DNA of 64,000 nucleotides from Kribbella catacumbae DSM 19601 (GCF_000372465.1 NZ_AQUZ01000002.1:160-64159); one strand, 5' to 3'. Numbered from the stretch's first letter, positions 23,418 through 32,953 are shown. Translations and numbers: made by a program. Notes: generated from the letters alone by a model not told the origin.

Positions 23418-26204
23418 GTGCACAAGCGCAAGCTAATCGAGGTGGCTTTGCCGCTGGAAGCGATCAACCGAGAGTCTGCTCGGGAGAAGTCAATCCGGCA
23501 CGGCCACCCGTCCACGCTGCACCTGTGGTGGGCGCGTCGACCACTCGCTGCTGCGCGGGCGGTGCTGTTCGCGCAGCTCGTCGACGATCCGAGCGCCCGG
23601 CCCGAGGAGTTCCCGACCGAGGACCTCCAGCGCAAGGAGCGCGAGCGCCTGCACGAGCTGATCGAGCGGCTTGTCGTCTGGGAGAACGTGCGGGACGAGA
23701 AGCTGCTGCAGGAGGCGTACCAGGAGATTCTCAAGTCCACTGACGGCAACCCGCCGCCGATCCTTGATCCCTTTGCTGGTGGCGGTACGATTCCGCTCGA
23801 GGCCCAGCGCCTCGGTCTCGAGGCCCATGCCTCTGACCTCAATCCGGTGGCGGTCCTCATTAACAGGGCGCTCGTTGAGATTCCGCCGAAGTTCCGCGAC
23901 CAGACACCGGTTTTCCCCGGCCTCTCGGAATCGCAGATCCGACAGTGGAAGGGTGCCGAGGGGCTCGCAGCCGACGTTCACGCCTACGGCCAGTGGATGC
24001 GCGACGAGGCTGAGCTGCGGATCGGCCACCTCTACCCGAAGGCGAGGCTGGCGGACGGCAGCAAAGCAACCGTGATCGCCTGGATCTGGGCGCGCACCGT
24101 CAGCTGCCCGAACCCGGCCTGCGGCATCCAAATGCCGCTCGTTCGCTCGTGGTGGCTCGGCAAGAAGAAGGGCAAAGAGGCCTACATCGTGCCTTCGGTC
24201 GTCTCCGACGGGGGAGAGCGACGTGTCGAGTTCGCGATCGGCCACGATCCCGCGGGCGCACCAAAAGACGGTGGCGACGGGACGGTCGCGCGCACAAGTG
24301 CGCATTGTGTTGCATGCAACGCATCTGTTCCCCTCACGTACATTCGGTCAGAAGGTTCGAATGGCCGGCTTGCCTCCCAGTTGATGGCGGTCGTTGCTGA
24401 GGGGAACCGACGCCGCAATTACGTGGCGCCAGACCAGGTTCAAACCGAGGCCGCACTAGTGGCCGGACCGGAGTCGCCGCCGTCTGGTTCGCTTCCACAA
24501 CACAGTCTGAGTCCGAACAGCAATCAGACAATCAGGATCTACGGCTTCGAGGAGTTTGCGGACCTATTCTCGCCGCGGCAACTTGTCGCACTTACAACGC
24601 TGAGCGACCTTGTAGGCGAGGCCCGTACCAAGGTCATCGCCGACGGTGGCGGAATTGAATATGCGGGGGCCGTGGCGACTTACCTGGCATTTGCGATCAG
24701 CCGCAGCGCGAACAAGTCGTCGTCGCTTTGCTCGTGGGATAGTAGCCCAAAGATGGAGGCCGTCCGCGGTCTGTTCGCTCGACAGCAGATTCCGATGGCA
24801 TGGGACTTCGCCGAAGCCAATCCATTTGGCGGTTCCTCGGGCGATTACATGGAAGACTTGAAATGGGTCCAGATGTCGCTCGAACGCGTCCCGGCAAGCC
24901 GCGGCGCGACGGTCCAGCAGGCCGACGCAGCAACGCGTGACTACGCCAATGTGCTTGTGTCCACGGACCCGCCCTATTACGACAACATCGGCTATTCGGA
25001 CCTGTCTGACTTCTTCTACGTCTGGCTGCGGCGTTCGCTCAAGGGTGTCTACCCGGAACTACTCTCCACGATACTGGTGCCAAAAGTTGAGGAGCTGGTA
25101 GCAAACCCGCACCGGCACGACGGCAAGGTTGGGGCTCGCCAGTTCTTCGAGGACGGTTTTCGCTCGGTGTTCGCGGGCATTCGGAACTCGGTTGTTGCGG
25201 GTGCACCGCAAGAGACGTTCCCGATGACCGTGTGGTATGCATTCAAACAGTCCGACACGGACGAACTCGGTGAAGCGTCCACCGGCTGGGAGACCCTTTT
25301 AGAAGGCATGATCCAGTCTGGCTGGGAGATCACGTCGACATGGCCGAACCGCTCCGAACTGAGCAACCGAATGATTGCATCTGGCACCAATGCCTTGGCG
25401 TCATCGATCGTGCTTTCACTCCGCCCGCGCACGGACTCCGCACCGACGACAGACCGACGAGGATTCATCGGGATGCTGGAAAGCGAGCTCCCTGACGCTT
25501 TGAGAAGGCTCCAACAGGGCCAGATCGCGCCGGTCGACCTTCCACAGGCTGCGATTGGCCCTGGCATGGGGGTGTTCAGCCGCTTCAGTGCGGTGCTCGA
25601 GCCGGACGGGTCCAAGATGACCGTTCGGGCGGCGCTTGCGCGTATCAACGAGATTCTCGATCAGGTTCTCAACGAGCAGGAGGGCGACTTCGACTCGCCC
25701 TCGCGATTCGCGCTAGCGTGGTACCGACAGCACGGGTATGGCGTCGGAAAGTTCGGCGACGCGGACAACCTCGCGCGCGCCCGCAACACCAGTGTGGACA
25801 CGATGGACCGTGACGAGATCCTCACGAGCCGAGCGGGAAGTGTGCAACTCCTTAAGCCGTCGGACTTGCCCTCGGCTTACGACGTACTGAAGGACAGCCA
25901 CACCAGCAACTGGGAAGCCCTCCACCACCTGATCAAGGTCGTCGAGCGAGACGGCATCGGTCCGGCCGGTAACTTCCTCCAGGCAGCCCTCAGCCGACCT
26001 GACGGAACCGTTGGTGCGGACCTGGTCAAAGAGCTGGCCCACCTCCTGTTCCGCATCGCCGAGGGCAATGGTTGGACCAAGGACGCGCTCAGCTTCAACA
26101 ACCTGGTCACCAGCTGGCCCGAGATCCTAGCAGTGGCGCGCAGCGCCAAGAAGCCACCTATCGAGCAGGGCGCGTTCGACTTCGGGGAGGAGGACCACTC
26201 ATGA
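23418..26204 (+). CDS. DUF1156-containing adenine-type DNA methyltransferase (DrmMI-like)
   Basis: 928 aa from GTG 23418, with a GGAGGG ribosome site about 14 bases upstream. The N-terminal DUF1156 (residues 1-70) carries KLIEVALPLEAINRESAREK and HPSTLHLWWARRPLAAARA. Motif I is DPFAGGGTIPLEA (about 116-128) with LNPVAVLINRA. A CxxxxC ... CxxC zinc-knuckle-like insert (SCPNPACG, HCVACNA) follows. The target-base motif is DPPYYDN (about 517-523), of N6-adenine/N4-cytosine type. In DISARM-type systems the methylase marks host DNA as self. The stop overlaps the next ATG (ATGA), so the pair is co-translated. The recognition sequence cannot be predicted. Confidence 0.92.
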   Translation: MHKRKLIEVALPLEAINRESAREKSIRHGHPSTLHLWWARRPLAAARAVLFAQLVDDPSARPEEFPTEDLQRKERERLHELIERLVVWENVRDEKLLQEAYQEILKSTDGNPPPILDPFAGGGTIPLEAQRLGLEAHASDLNPVAVLINRALVEIPPKFRDQTPVFPGLSESQIRQWKGAEGLAADVHAYGQWMRDEAELRIGHLYPKARLADGSKATVIAWIWARTVSCPNPACGIQMPLVRSWWLGKKKGKEAYIVPSVVSDGGERRVEFAIGHDPAGAPKDGGDGTVARTSAHCVACNASVPLTYIRSEGSNGRLASQLMAVVAEGNRRRNYVAPDQVQTEAALVAGPESPPSGSLPQHSLSPNSNQTIRIYGFEEFADLFSPRQLVALTTLSDLVGEARTKVIADGGGIEYAGAVATYLAFAISRSANKSSSLCSWDSSPKMEAVRGLFARQQIPMAWDFAEANPFGGSSGDYMEDLKWVQMSLERVPASRGATVQQADAATRDYANVLVSTDPPYYDNIGYSDLSDFFYVWLRRSLKGVYPELLSTILVPKVEELVANPHRHDGKVGARQFFEDGFRSVFAGIRNSVVAGAPQETFPMTVWYAFKQSDTDELGEASTGWETLLEGMIQSGWEITSTWPNRSELSNRMIASGTNALASSIVLSLRPRTDSAPTTDRRGFIGMLESELPDALRRLQQGQIAPVDLPQAAIGPGMGVFSRFSAVLEPDGSKMTVRAALARINEILDQVLNEQEGDFDSPSRFALAWYRQHGYGVGKFGDADNLARARNTSVDTMDRDEILTSRAGSVQLLKPSDLPSAYDVLKDSHTSNWEALHHLIKVVERDGIGPAGNFLQAALSRPDGTVGADLVKELAHLLFRIAEGNGWTKDALSFNNLVTSWPEILAVARSAKKPPIEQGAFDFGEEDHS

Positions 26205-27877
26205 AGGATCTGACAGCCGGCGAATACGCCCTGCGAAAGATCTTCTCCAGCGACTATGAGTTCACGATCCCGGACTATCAACGGCCCTATGCCTGGGGCA
26301 AAGAGCAGGCCCTTCAACTGCTCGACGATCTAGAAGGTGCGCTCGCTCGTGACACCGACGAGCCCTACTTCCTCGGTTCGATTGTCCTCGTCAAGGCCGG
26401 ATCCGACCCGCGGGCGCAGGTCATCGATGGCCAGCAGAGGCTCACCACACTGAGCATTCTCTTCGCAGTGCTCCGAGACCTGACCGGGAACCCGAAACTT
26501 GCTGCTGAGTTGGCCAAGGTGGTCGTCGAGCCCGGTGAGATTCTGGCTGCAACTCAGGCGAAGCCGCGGTTGACGCTTCGCAAGCGTGATGCCAAGTTCT
26601 TCGCCACTCATGTCCAAACTGAAGGCGCCACGGCGGGGCTCGTTGCCCTAGACGACGCGCAGCTGAAGACCGATGCGCAAAAGGCAATTCGCCACAACAC
26701 CGCAGCACTCACAGAGCGACTCGCTGCCTGGGCCGACGACAAGCGCCAGCGCCTAGCCGCGATGCTGGGTACGCGAACCTTCCTCGTTGTGGTCAGTACA
26801 CCGGATCTGAACAGCGCCCACCGCATCTTCAGCGTCATGAACGCGCGCGGACTCGACCTCACGCCTTCCGACATCTTCAAGTCGAAGGTGATCGGCGACG
26901 TGAGCGACCCAGATGCGGCCGAGTACGCCGACAAATGGGAGCAGGAGGAGGTCGACCTCGGCCGAGATGCCTTCGCGAACCTCTTCGGCCATGTGCGAAT
27001 GATCTTCATGAAGGAGCGCGCCAGCAAGGTACTACTCCAGGAATTCGACGAGCAGGTGCTCAGCAAGTATTTGCCCGGCAAGGGCCGCGCATTCGTCGAT
27101 GACGTCCTGATTCCGTACTCCGACGCCTACGAGCACCTGCTCACCCAGAACTATCCCGACGGCGGGAACTGGGCGCCAGTCAACAACTGGCTACGTCGCC
27201 TGATGCAGGTCGACAACGACAACTGGCAGGCACCCGCGCTGTGGGCGCTCAGGGAACACGGAAACGATCCGGCCTACCTGTCTGAGTTCCTGCGCAAGCT
27301 CGAGCGACTGGCCGCGAGCATGCTGTTGCGCCGCATCTACGCGACTCCTCGAGGCACTAGATACGGCGAGCTTCTCAAGCAAGTCGAAAGCGGAGGCGGG
27401 CTGTCGAGTCCTGCCTTCGAACTCACACCTGATGAGCTGTCGGAGACCCGGGATCAGCTGGCCGATCGCATCTACCTGGTCGCGCCGGTCCGCAAGTACG
27501 TCTTGCTGCGTCTCGACGATCTGCTCGCCAAACAGCCCGGTGTGAGCTACCAGCACAAGATGATCACTGTGGAACACGTACTTCCGCAGAACCCGAAGGA
27601 CAACAGCGTCTGGAAGCAGGACTTCACCGACGATCAACGCGCGTACTGGACCCATCGGCTCGGGAACCTCGTACTACTCAACCGCGCCAAGAACAGCGAA
27701 GCCCAGAACTACGACTTCGCCAAGAAGAAGTCAAGCTACTTCACTAGCGCAAACGGCAGCGCCGTGTTTGCACTCACAACTCAGGTGCTCACGCATGCCG
27801 ACTGGACCCCCGCCGTCATCGAGGCCCGCCAGACCGACCTCCTTGGCGTGCTTCACAAGGAATGGGAGCTGAGCTGA
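26201..27877 (+). CDS. DUF262/DUF1524 protein (GmrSD-like nuclease)
   Basis: 558 aa from ATG 26201, which overlaps the methylase stop and has GGGGAGGAGGACC upstream. DUF262 motifs are IPDYQRPYAW (about 23-32), YFLGSIVLV and VIDGQQRLTT (about 75-84, the catalytic-type DGQQR). DUF1524 at about 455-530 reads VEHVLPQNP ... HRLGNLVLLN ... NYDFAKKK, a His-Asn nuclease of the HNH superfamily. GmrSD and its fused forms use NTP to cut modified phage DNA. Here the gene is placed between methylase and ATPase of a DISARM-related set, as an added effector. Two bases separate it from the next start. Confidence 0.92.
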   Translation: MKDLTAGEYALRKIFSSDYEFTIPDYQRPYAWGKEQALQLLDDLEGALARDTDEPYFLGSIVLVKAGSDPRAQVIDGQQRLTTLSILFAVLRDLTGNPKLAAELAKVVVEPGEILAATQAKPRLTLRKRDAKFFATHVQTEGATAGLVALDDAQLKTDAQKAIRHNTAALTERLAAWADDKRQRLAAMLGTRTFLVVVSTPDLNSAHRIFSVMNARGLDLTPSDIFKSKVIGDVSDPDAAEYADKWEQEEVDLGRDAFANLFGHVRMIFMKERASKVLLQEFDEQVLSKYLPGKGRAFVDDVLIPYSDAYEHLLTQNYPDGGNWAPVNNWLRRLMQVDNDNWQAPALWALREHGNDPAYLSEFLRKLERLAASMLLRRIYATPRGTRYGELLKQVESGGGLSSPAFELTPDELSETRDQLADRIYLVAPVRKYVLLRLDDLLAKQPGVSYQHKMITVEHVLPQNPKDNSVWKQDFTDDQRAYWTHRLGNLVLLNRAKNSEAQNYDFAKKKSSYFTSANGSAVFALTTQVLTHADWTPAVIEARQTDLLGVLHKEWELS

Positions 27878-27878
27878 C

Positions 27879-30800
27879 ATGGCTCTAAGCAACCGCGATC
27901 GCATCGACCGCATGTTCCAGGTCCTGGCTCCGGCACTCGACGACTTCATCGCCTCTGTCGTCGGCGAGGGCGACCCCGAACTGGGCGCCGTCTGGACGAA
28001 GCTCGTGCAGGCTAAGGACGCCAAGAACGGCGCCTCGGCCAACAAGGCCTATGACGCGCTCGACCCCCAGGTGCAGTTCCGCATCCTCACCGAGGGAAAC
28101 ATCACCGGAAGCTTCAAGCCTGGCTGGTACCCGTTCAACCATGCGATCGGGCGCGCCGGCGAAACCTTCGCCAGCGAACTGCGGGAGGTGCGCAACGAGT
28201 GGGCGCACAACGGAACGTTCTCTGACGATGACGCCTACCGAGCGCTGGACACAGCTGAGCGGTTGCTCAAGTTGATCGGAGCGACGAGCGAGGCGGACGA
28301 GGTCCGGAACATACGACTCAACCTTCGTCGGGTGACGGCAGACAAGGACGACAAGAAGGTCCTCAAGGCCGCGGTCGACAATCCGGAGGCGTCGGGGTTG
28401 CGGCCATGGCGCGAAGTCCTGCAGCCTCACGACGATGTCGCTACCGGAAACTTTCACGCCTCGGAGTTCGCCGCAGACCTGTACAAGGTCGCTACTGGGG
28501 CCGAGGTCGACTCCGACTACGCGGACCCCGTCGAGTTCTTCCGGCGCACCTACCTAACTGAGGGGCTGCGCGACCTCATTGGGCGGGCCGTTCGGCGCCT
28601 TGTCGGCGACGGCAACGCCTCGCCGGTCATCAATCTGCAGACCAACTTTGGTGGCGGCAAGACCCACTCGATGCTCTCGCTGTGGCACGTGGCGGCCGGC
28701 CTGCCTGTTGGTCAGTTTCCGCAGGAAACCCAGGAGCTGCTGGCGGCCAACGGGTACGCAGGCACCCAGGTCAACCGGGTTGCCATCGTTGGCAACCATT
28801 TCAGCCCGTCGGGTGTTACGAAGGAGGACGGTACGCACGTCAACACGATCTGGGGCGAGCTCGCCTGGCAGCTCGGCGGTGCCGAGGCCTACGCCGTAGT
28901 CGCCCCGTCGGATCGCGACCGGACGCTCCCGGGAGATGCTCTTCACGAGCTTCTGGCCAAGTACGCACCTGCAGTCATTCTCATCGATGAGTGGGTCGCC
29001 TATGCACGATCACTCGTCGGCCGCGACGATTTGGCAGGCGGTACCTTCGACGACCAGTTCACCTTCGCGCAGTCTCTGACCGAGGCGGCCAAAGGCACCA
29101 AGGGTGTTCTGCTCGCGATCTCGATCCCGGCCTCGGAGGCCGGTGCGGACGGCACCAAGATCGTGGTGGGCAACGCAGAGGAGGTCGGCGGGACCAACGG
29201 ACTCGAAGCACTCAAGCGGCTTCAGAATGTGGTTCGTCGAGTGGCCGATCAGTGGCGGCCAGCGTCTTCGGACGAGGCCTATCACATCGTCAAGCAGCGG
29301 CTCTTCAAGCAGCCGGACGCCGCCTCGCTCGCGGCAATCGGTGCAACCGCCAAGGCATACGTTGAGATGTACCGGAAGTACACCGAGGACTTCCCTCGGG
29401 AGGCGCGTGACTCGGCGTACGGGGACCGGATCAAGGCGACGTACCCAATACACCCTGAGCTCTTCGACACCCTTTACGAGGAGTGGTCGTCTCTTGAGCG
29501 GTTCCAACGTACCCGCGGCGTCCTGCGCCTCATGAGCACCGTCATCCACGCGCTGTGGACTGGCGAGGACGCCTCGCCCATGATCATGCCGGGCTCGATC
29601 CCGCTGGCGACGTCCAACGTGAACTCCGAACTGACCCAGTACCTCCAGGATTCTTGGAAGGCGATCATCGATGCCGACGTCGACGGACCGAACTCCGAAC
29701 CGACTCGCATCGACAAGGAAAGGCCGCTGTTCGGGCAGCGAGCATTGACGAAGCGCCTCGCGCGCACGGTGTTTTTCGGTGCCGCGCCAACGATCGCGCC
29801 GGGCTCCGTACATAGGGGAATCGGCTCCCAAAGAGTCTTCCTTGGAACTGCAGTCCCCGGTGACGTGCCGGGAAACTTCCATGCCGCGCTGACTCAGCTC
29901 GGGGACCGTGCCACGTACTTCTACTCTGGCTCCGGGAAGTACTGGTACGACGTTCAGCCCAACATCACCCGTACCGCGAAGGATCAGGCGGAACGTCTTC
30001 ACAAGGAGGACGTCTGGGCCGAGATCGTCGGCCGCCTTCAAAGCCAGGGTCGTTCGCGAGGTGACTTCGCGGGTGTTCACGTCTGCCCTGAGTCGAACGC
30101 GGATATCCCCGACACGGACGAGGCTCGCCTCGTGATCCTTCACCCGAAGGTCGCGCACAAGCGTAGTGCCGAATCCGCCGCGAAGGACTTCGCCCACAAG
30201 GCAACCGAGCATCGCGGCAGTGCGAACCGTACGCACCGCAACACGCTCGTGTATCTGGCCGCCGACGAGGCCCGACTCGAAGAGCTCGACAACGCTACCC
30301 GCGACTTCCTCGGGTGGACGCATGTCCTGTCGAACGAGGCCGACCTCGATCTGACCCAGAACCAGAAGAACCAGGCGTCGCAGCGCGCGGCGCAGGCAAA
30401 CCAGACGGTGACCTCGCGCCTGCTCCAGACGTTCACATGGGCACTGGTGCCGACGCAGCCAGACCCTGGCGCGCCTTTCCTCGTCAGGGAGACCAAGATC
30501 GAGGGGCAGTCGGACGGACTGGCGGATCGTGTCTCCCGCCGGCTCGGCAATGATGGCGACCTGTCGACGCGTCAGGCTGCATCCACGATCCGGCTTGCGA
30601 TCGGCAAGGTGCCACAAATCTGGACGAGTGGACACGTCTCGCTCGGAGCGCTGTGGGGCCTGTACACCCAGTACCCGTACATGCCGCGGCTCCGTGACCG
30701 CTCCGTGCTGGACGTGGGAATTCTCGACTTGCCGATGATTTGGCAGACGGATGCTTTTGCTCTTGCCGCTGGCTACGACGAGGCGGCAGGACGGTACATC

Positions 30801-31229
30801 GGACTCTGGACACCGGGGGACAAGGAGAGCGCTCCGGTCGCGATTGACTCGCTCTTGCTTGTGCGCCCCGACATCGCGCAGAAGCAGCGCGCGGAGGAGC
30901 CCGGGCCAGCGCCTGCTCCCGGTGCCGAGCCAGGCCCTGGCCCGAGTCCGCAGCCCGGTCCTGGTCCCTCGCCGACCCCGCCGAAGGTCGTGTGGCCAAC
31001 CCGCTTCTACGGGGTCAAAACGCTCACCTCGGACAAGATCGCGCTTGAGTTTAAGAACATAGCCGACGAGGTGCTCGCTCACTTACGCTCGGGGGAGAAC
31101 ACGAAGGTGACCGTGCGGATTGAGATCGAGGCGACGGACTCCGAGGGCTTCAATGAGAGCCGCGCCCGGGCCATCTCCGAGAACGCGCGCACCCTCAAAT
31201 TCGACCAGTCAGGCTTCGAGGAAAGCTGA
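27879..31229 (+). CDS. HEPN-DUF499 ATPase
   Basis: 1116 aa. N-terminal Swt1-like HEPN domain (residues about 1-140) with an intact R-x4-H motif in VRNEWAH (about 105-110), as in RNase HEPN domains. The DUF499 AAA-type ATPase follows: QTNFGGGKTHSM Walker A (about 250-262) and VILIDEWVAYA Walker B (about 366-376). There is a Pro/Gly-rich linker at about 1006-1040 (repeated PGPGPSP) and then a folded tail with TVRIEIEATDSEGF. DUF499 ATPases accompany DUF1156 methylases and large helicases in defence islands. It is likely the motor or signal-transducing subunit. It closes the operon. Confidence 0.92.
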   Translation: MALSNRDRIDRMFQVLAPALDDFIASVVGEGDPELGAVWTKLVQAKDAKNGASANKAYDALDPQVQFRILTEGNITGSFKPGWYPFNHAIGRAGETFASELREVRNEWAHNGTFSDDDAYRALDTAERLLKLIGATSEADEVRNIRLNLRRVTADKDDKKVLKAAVDNPEASGLRPWREVLQPHDDVATGNFHASEFAADLYKVATGAEVDSDYADPVEFFRRTYLTEGLRDLIGRAVRRLVGDGNASPVINLQTNFGGGKTHSMLSLWHVAAGLPVGQFPQETQELLAANGYAGTQVNRVAIVGNHFSPSGVTKEDGTHVNTIWGELAWQLGGAEAYAVVAPSDRDRTLPGDALHELLAKYAPAVILIDEWVAYARSLVGRDDLAGGTFDDQFTFAQSLTEAAKGTKGVLLAISIPASEAGADGTKIVVGNAEEVGGTNGLEALKRLQNVVRRVADQWRPASSDEAYHIVKQRLFKQPDAASLAAIGATAKAYVEMYRKYTEDFPREARDSAYGDRIKATYPIHPELFDTLYEEWSSLERFQRTRGVLRLMSTVIHALWTGEDASPMIMPGSIPLATSNVNSELTQYLQDSWKAIIDADVDGPNSEPTRIDKERPLFGQRALTKRLARTVFFGAAPTIAPGSVHRGIGSQRVFLGTAVPGDVPGNFHAALTQLGDRATYFYSGSGKYWYDVQPNITRTAKDQAERLHKEDVWAEIVGRLQSQGRSRGDFAGVHVCPESNADIPDTDEARLVILHPKVAHKRSAESAAKDFAHKATEHRGSANRTHRNTLVYLAADEARLEELDNATRDFLGWTHVLSNEADLDLTQNQKNQASQRAAQANQTVTSRLLQTFTWALVPTQPDPGAPFLVRETKIEGQSDGLADRVSRRLGNDGDLSTRQAASTIRLAIGKVPQIWTSGHVSLGALWGLYTQYPYMPRLRDRSVLDVGILDLPMIWQTDAFALAAGYDEAAGRYIGLWTPGDKESAPVAIDSLLLVRPDIAQKQRAEEPGPAPAPGAEPGPGPSPQPGPGPSPTPPKVVWPTRFYGVKTLTSDKIALEFKNIADEVLAHLRSGENTKVTVRIEIEATDSEGFNESRARAISENARTLKFDQSGFEES

Positions 31230-31236
31230 TCGACGA

Positions 31237-31398
31237 ATGGCGCGATTCGCAAGGGAGCCGTGGAACCGCAGGGCTTTGGAGGCTTCGCCCTGGTCCTCCC
31301 CTGACTTGGCAAAAAAGTCCCAAGAAGACCTGAAAGTGGCGGGTTACAAGCCTCTGAAGGGACCACGTCTGGGGCCGAGCTGGATCGTCGTGTTGTGA
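31237..31398 (+). CDS. possible 53-aa protein after the DUF499 gene
   Basis: ATG 31237 lies 7 bp after the DUF499 stop, with GAGGAAAG about ten bases upstream. The product is basic (MARFAREPWNRRALEA ... KKSQEDLKVAGYKPLKGP) and ends at TGA 31396-31398. Spacing suits a last operon gene and the sequence is not repetitive. No family is recognised and the length is near the chance level for this GC content. Confidence 0.3.
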   Translation: MARFAREPWNRRALEASPWSSPDLAKKSQEDLKVAGYKPLKGPRLGPSWIVVL

Positions 31399-31484
31399 GC
31401 GGTAGGCAAAGGCACAGCGCCGCCAGGTGAGCTCACCCGCGCTGCGTACGGAGCGCCGCCGGTTGCGTCGACTTGCAGGGTTGC

Positions 31485-31642
31485 TGTTGCTGGACTGCGC
31501 CGCCTTTGTGATGCGCGCCCGCCTCACCGGGAGCGCACCGACGACACAGTCCAGCAACTTCAGGCCAACGAGGAGAAACTCGTTGCCAACGGCCCCGGAC
31601 AAAGTGGGGGATTGTCGACGGGTGCCGCGATGCCGGGAGAGC
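31485..31642. repeat. structured direct repeat, copy B (right flank of defence segment)
   Basis: TTGCTGGACTG (31487-31497) and its perfect reverse complement CAGTCCAGCAA (31547-31557) form the long stem. AACGAG...CTCGTT (31567-31584) forms the second, followed by GCCCCGGAC, GGGGGATTGTCGACGGGTGC and CGGGAGAG. Compared with copy A, both strands of the long stem have changed together (GCTGCTGG to TTGCTGG, CCAGCAGC to CCAGCAA). The 31643-31831 stretch that follows contains no gene I can support. Confidence 0.75.
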
Positions 31643-31831
31643 CCTCCCTCCCGAATTATCCAGCGTAGGCGTGACCACGGTTGAGATCGACCCGATTGCA
31701 CGTACTGACATCTGGCCAGGACGCCGGTGATGGTGTGGTGGAGGAGTTAGTCGTAGAGCCGGGCTGTGACTTGCAAGCGTCCGCGTCGGCTTCTACGCAG
31801 CCGTGGCCGCTGGTGAGATCCTGACGGACCT

Positions 31832-32674
31832 TTACCGAACTGCGGCGGGGATCCCAGAGGTGGCCCTTAGACACAGTTCGGCCGAGCCCAGGCGGATCGT
31901 GCTGGCGACGCTGGCCTCTTCGATGCTCACGCCCACATCGGCCAGAGCAATGCCCGGCGTCACGAGCGGTCGGAGCAACGTCTCAGGTGCCAGCGCTCGA
32001 TCCCAGGTCAGCTCCCAGCTGTCGCCTGCTCCGCGCAGGTCGAAGCCGCAGCCCCAACAGTTGCCGGGGAGATCGGGAAAGTCCTCGTCATCGGCATACA
32101 AGAACTGGCCGATACTCCAGCGGCCATCACGGCTACGGCACGACGACCGCGCCATCAGTGCTGCGAACAATCGCTTCGTGTCGTGGCTCATTGGTGACAC
32201 TTCGCCGAGCGCAGTTATCTCCTCGGCCTCCAATGGCCCGCGTGCGGTTTCGTCTGCGATCTTGCGGTACCAGCCTGGCCCGGTTCCAGTCACCATCATC
32301 CGGCCGCCGGTAGGCAAATGCACGAACTCGTAGCCGTTCGGGCCATGGGGCAGGATCCTCAGACCTGGCAACTGAGGCCGGCCTGTTCTTTTCGGACCGA
32401 ATGAGCAGGCCAGGTTGTCCGCGGCGCCGGCGTTGGCCATCACGAAGATGTCGTACTGCGCGCTGGCATCCCAGTCATAGCACAGCATTCGCGAGATGTT
32501 TCGTGGTCCGGGCGTGAATGCGAAGTAGAAGAGCAGCGCCCGCAGATCGAACTGGCCTAGGGTGCAGGTGTCCAGGCCGTGGGTGCCGTCGCGGCTGATG
32601 CCGCGGCGTGCCATTTCAGGGGTTTCGCCGGTATAGCGGCGGCGTCCGCGCGCCAGCCGTCCGCGATCGGGCAT
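31832..32674 (-). CDS. hypothetical protein
   Basis: 280 aa if started at ATG 32674, which has GAGAGGACTGTGCTT upstream. A longer frame reaches 32866 without a ribosome site. The N-terminal 30 residues are basic. The rest has mixed alpha/beta character, with CTLGQFDLRALLFYFAFTPG, GPNGYEFVHLPTGGRMMVTG, YADDEDFPDLPGNCWGCGFD and DSWELTWDRALAPETLLRP. The CWGC pair could bind metal. I recognise no family. It is the last gene inside the island, transcribed toward copy B of the repeat. Confidence 0.6.
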   Translation of the reverse strand: MPDRGRLARGRRRYTGETPEMARRGISRDGTHGLDTCTLGQFDLRALLFYFAFTPGPRNISRMLCYDWDASAQYDIFVMANAGAADNLACSFGPKRTGRPQLPGLRILPHGPNGYEFVHLPTGGRMMVTGTGPGWYRKIADETARGPLEAEEITALGEVSPMSHDTKRLFAALMARSSCRSRDGRWSIGQFLYADDEDFPDLPGNCWGCGFDLRGAGDSWELTWDRALAPETLLRPLVTPGIALADVGVSIEEASVASTIRLGSAELCLRATSGIPAAVR

Positions 32675-32914
32675 AAGCACAGTCCTCTCCCACCAGCCCG
32701 GCCAGGCGAGACACGTTGCGAGGGTGTGTGTGCCGTAGTGACTGGACTGGGTGACCACACCCTTTGGCCGTCCTATGGGTCTGTGCTCGCCGGGGAGCAT
32801 CGCCCGAAGGCCTAACGGGCGTCCAGCACCCGCCAGCGAGGACTCTAAGCCCTCCCGGCGATTCACCCCCAGCAGGCCGCAGTACCCGGCGCGTCGGCAA
32901 ACACCACCGACGTA

Positions 32915-32948
32915 CCAGAGGTCGCAGGTTCAAATCCTGCCCCCGCTA
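32915..32948 (+). other. 3' tRNA fragment (attachment-site-like island border)
   Basis: CCAGAGGTC followed by T arm GCAGG-TTCAAAT-CCTGC and 3' acceptor CCCCGCT plus A forms the 3' part of a tRNA gene. The sequence upstream (GTCGGCAAACACCACCGACGTA) does not complete the tRNA. It is followed at once by a tRNA-type terminator. This is the usual look of attL/attR left by an element that integrated into a tRNA gene. The donor tRNA is not in the window. Confidence 0.6.
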
Positions 32949-32953
32949 TCAAG

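Noticed and set aside
29010..31082. 690-codon minus-strand frame inside the DUF499 gene
   Set aside because: Antisense shadow of a gene with Walker motifs. No independent support.
32915..32948. tRNA fragment considered as a direct duplicate of tRNA-Thr(CGT)
   Set aside because: T arm and acceptor (GCAGG...CCTGC, CCCCGCT) differ from tRNA-Thr (ATCGG...CCGAT, AGGCGGC), so the two are not att copies of each other.
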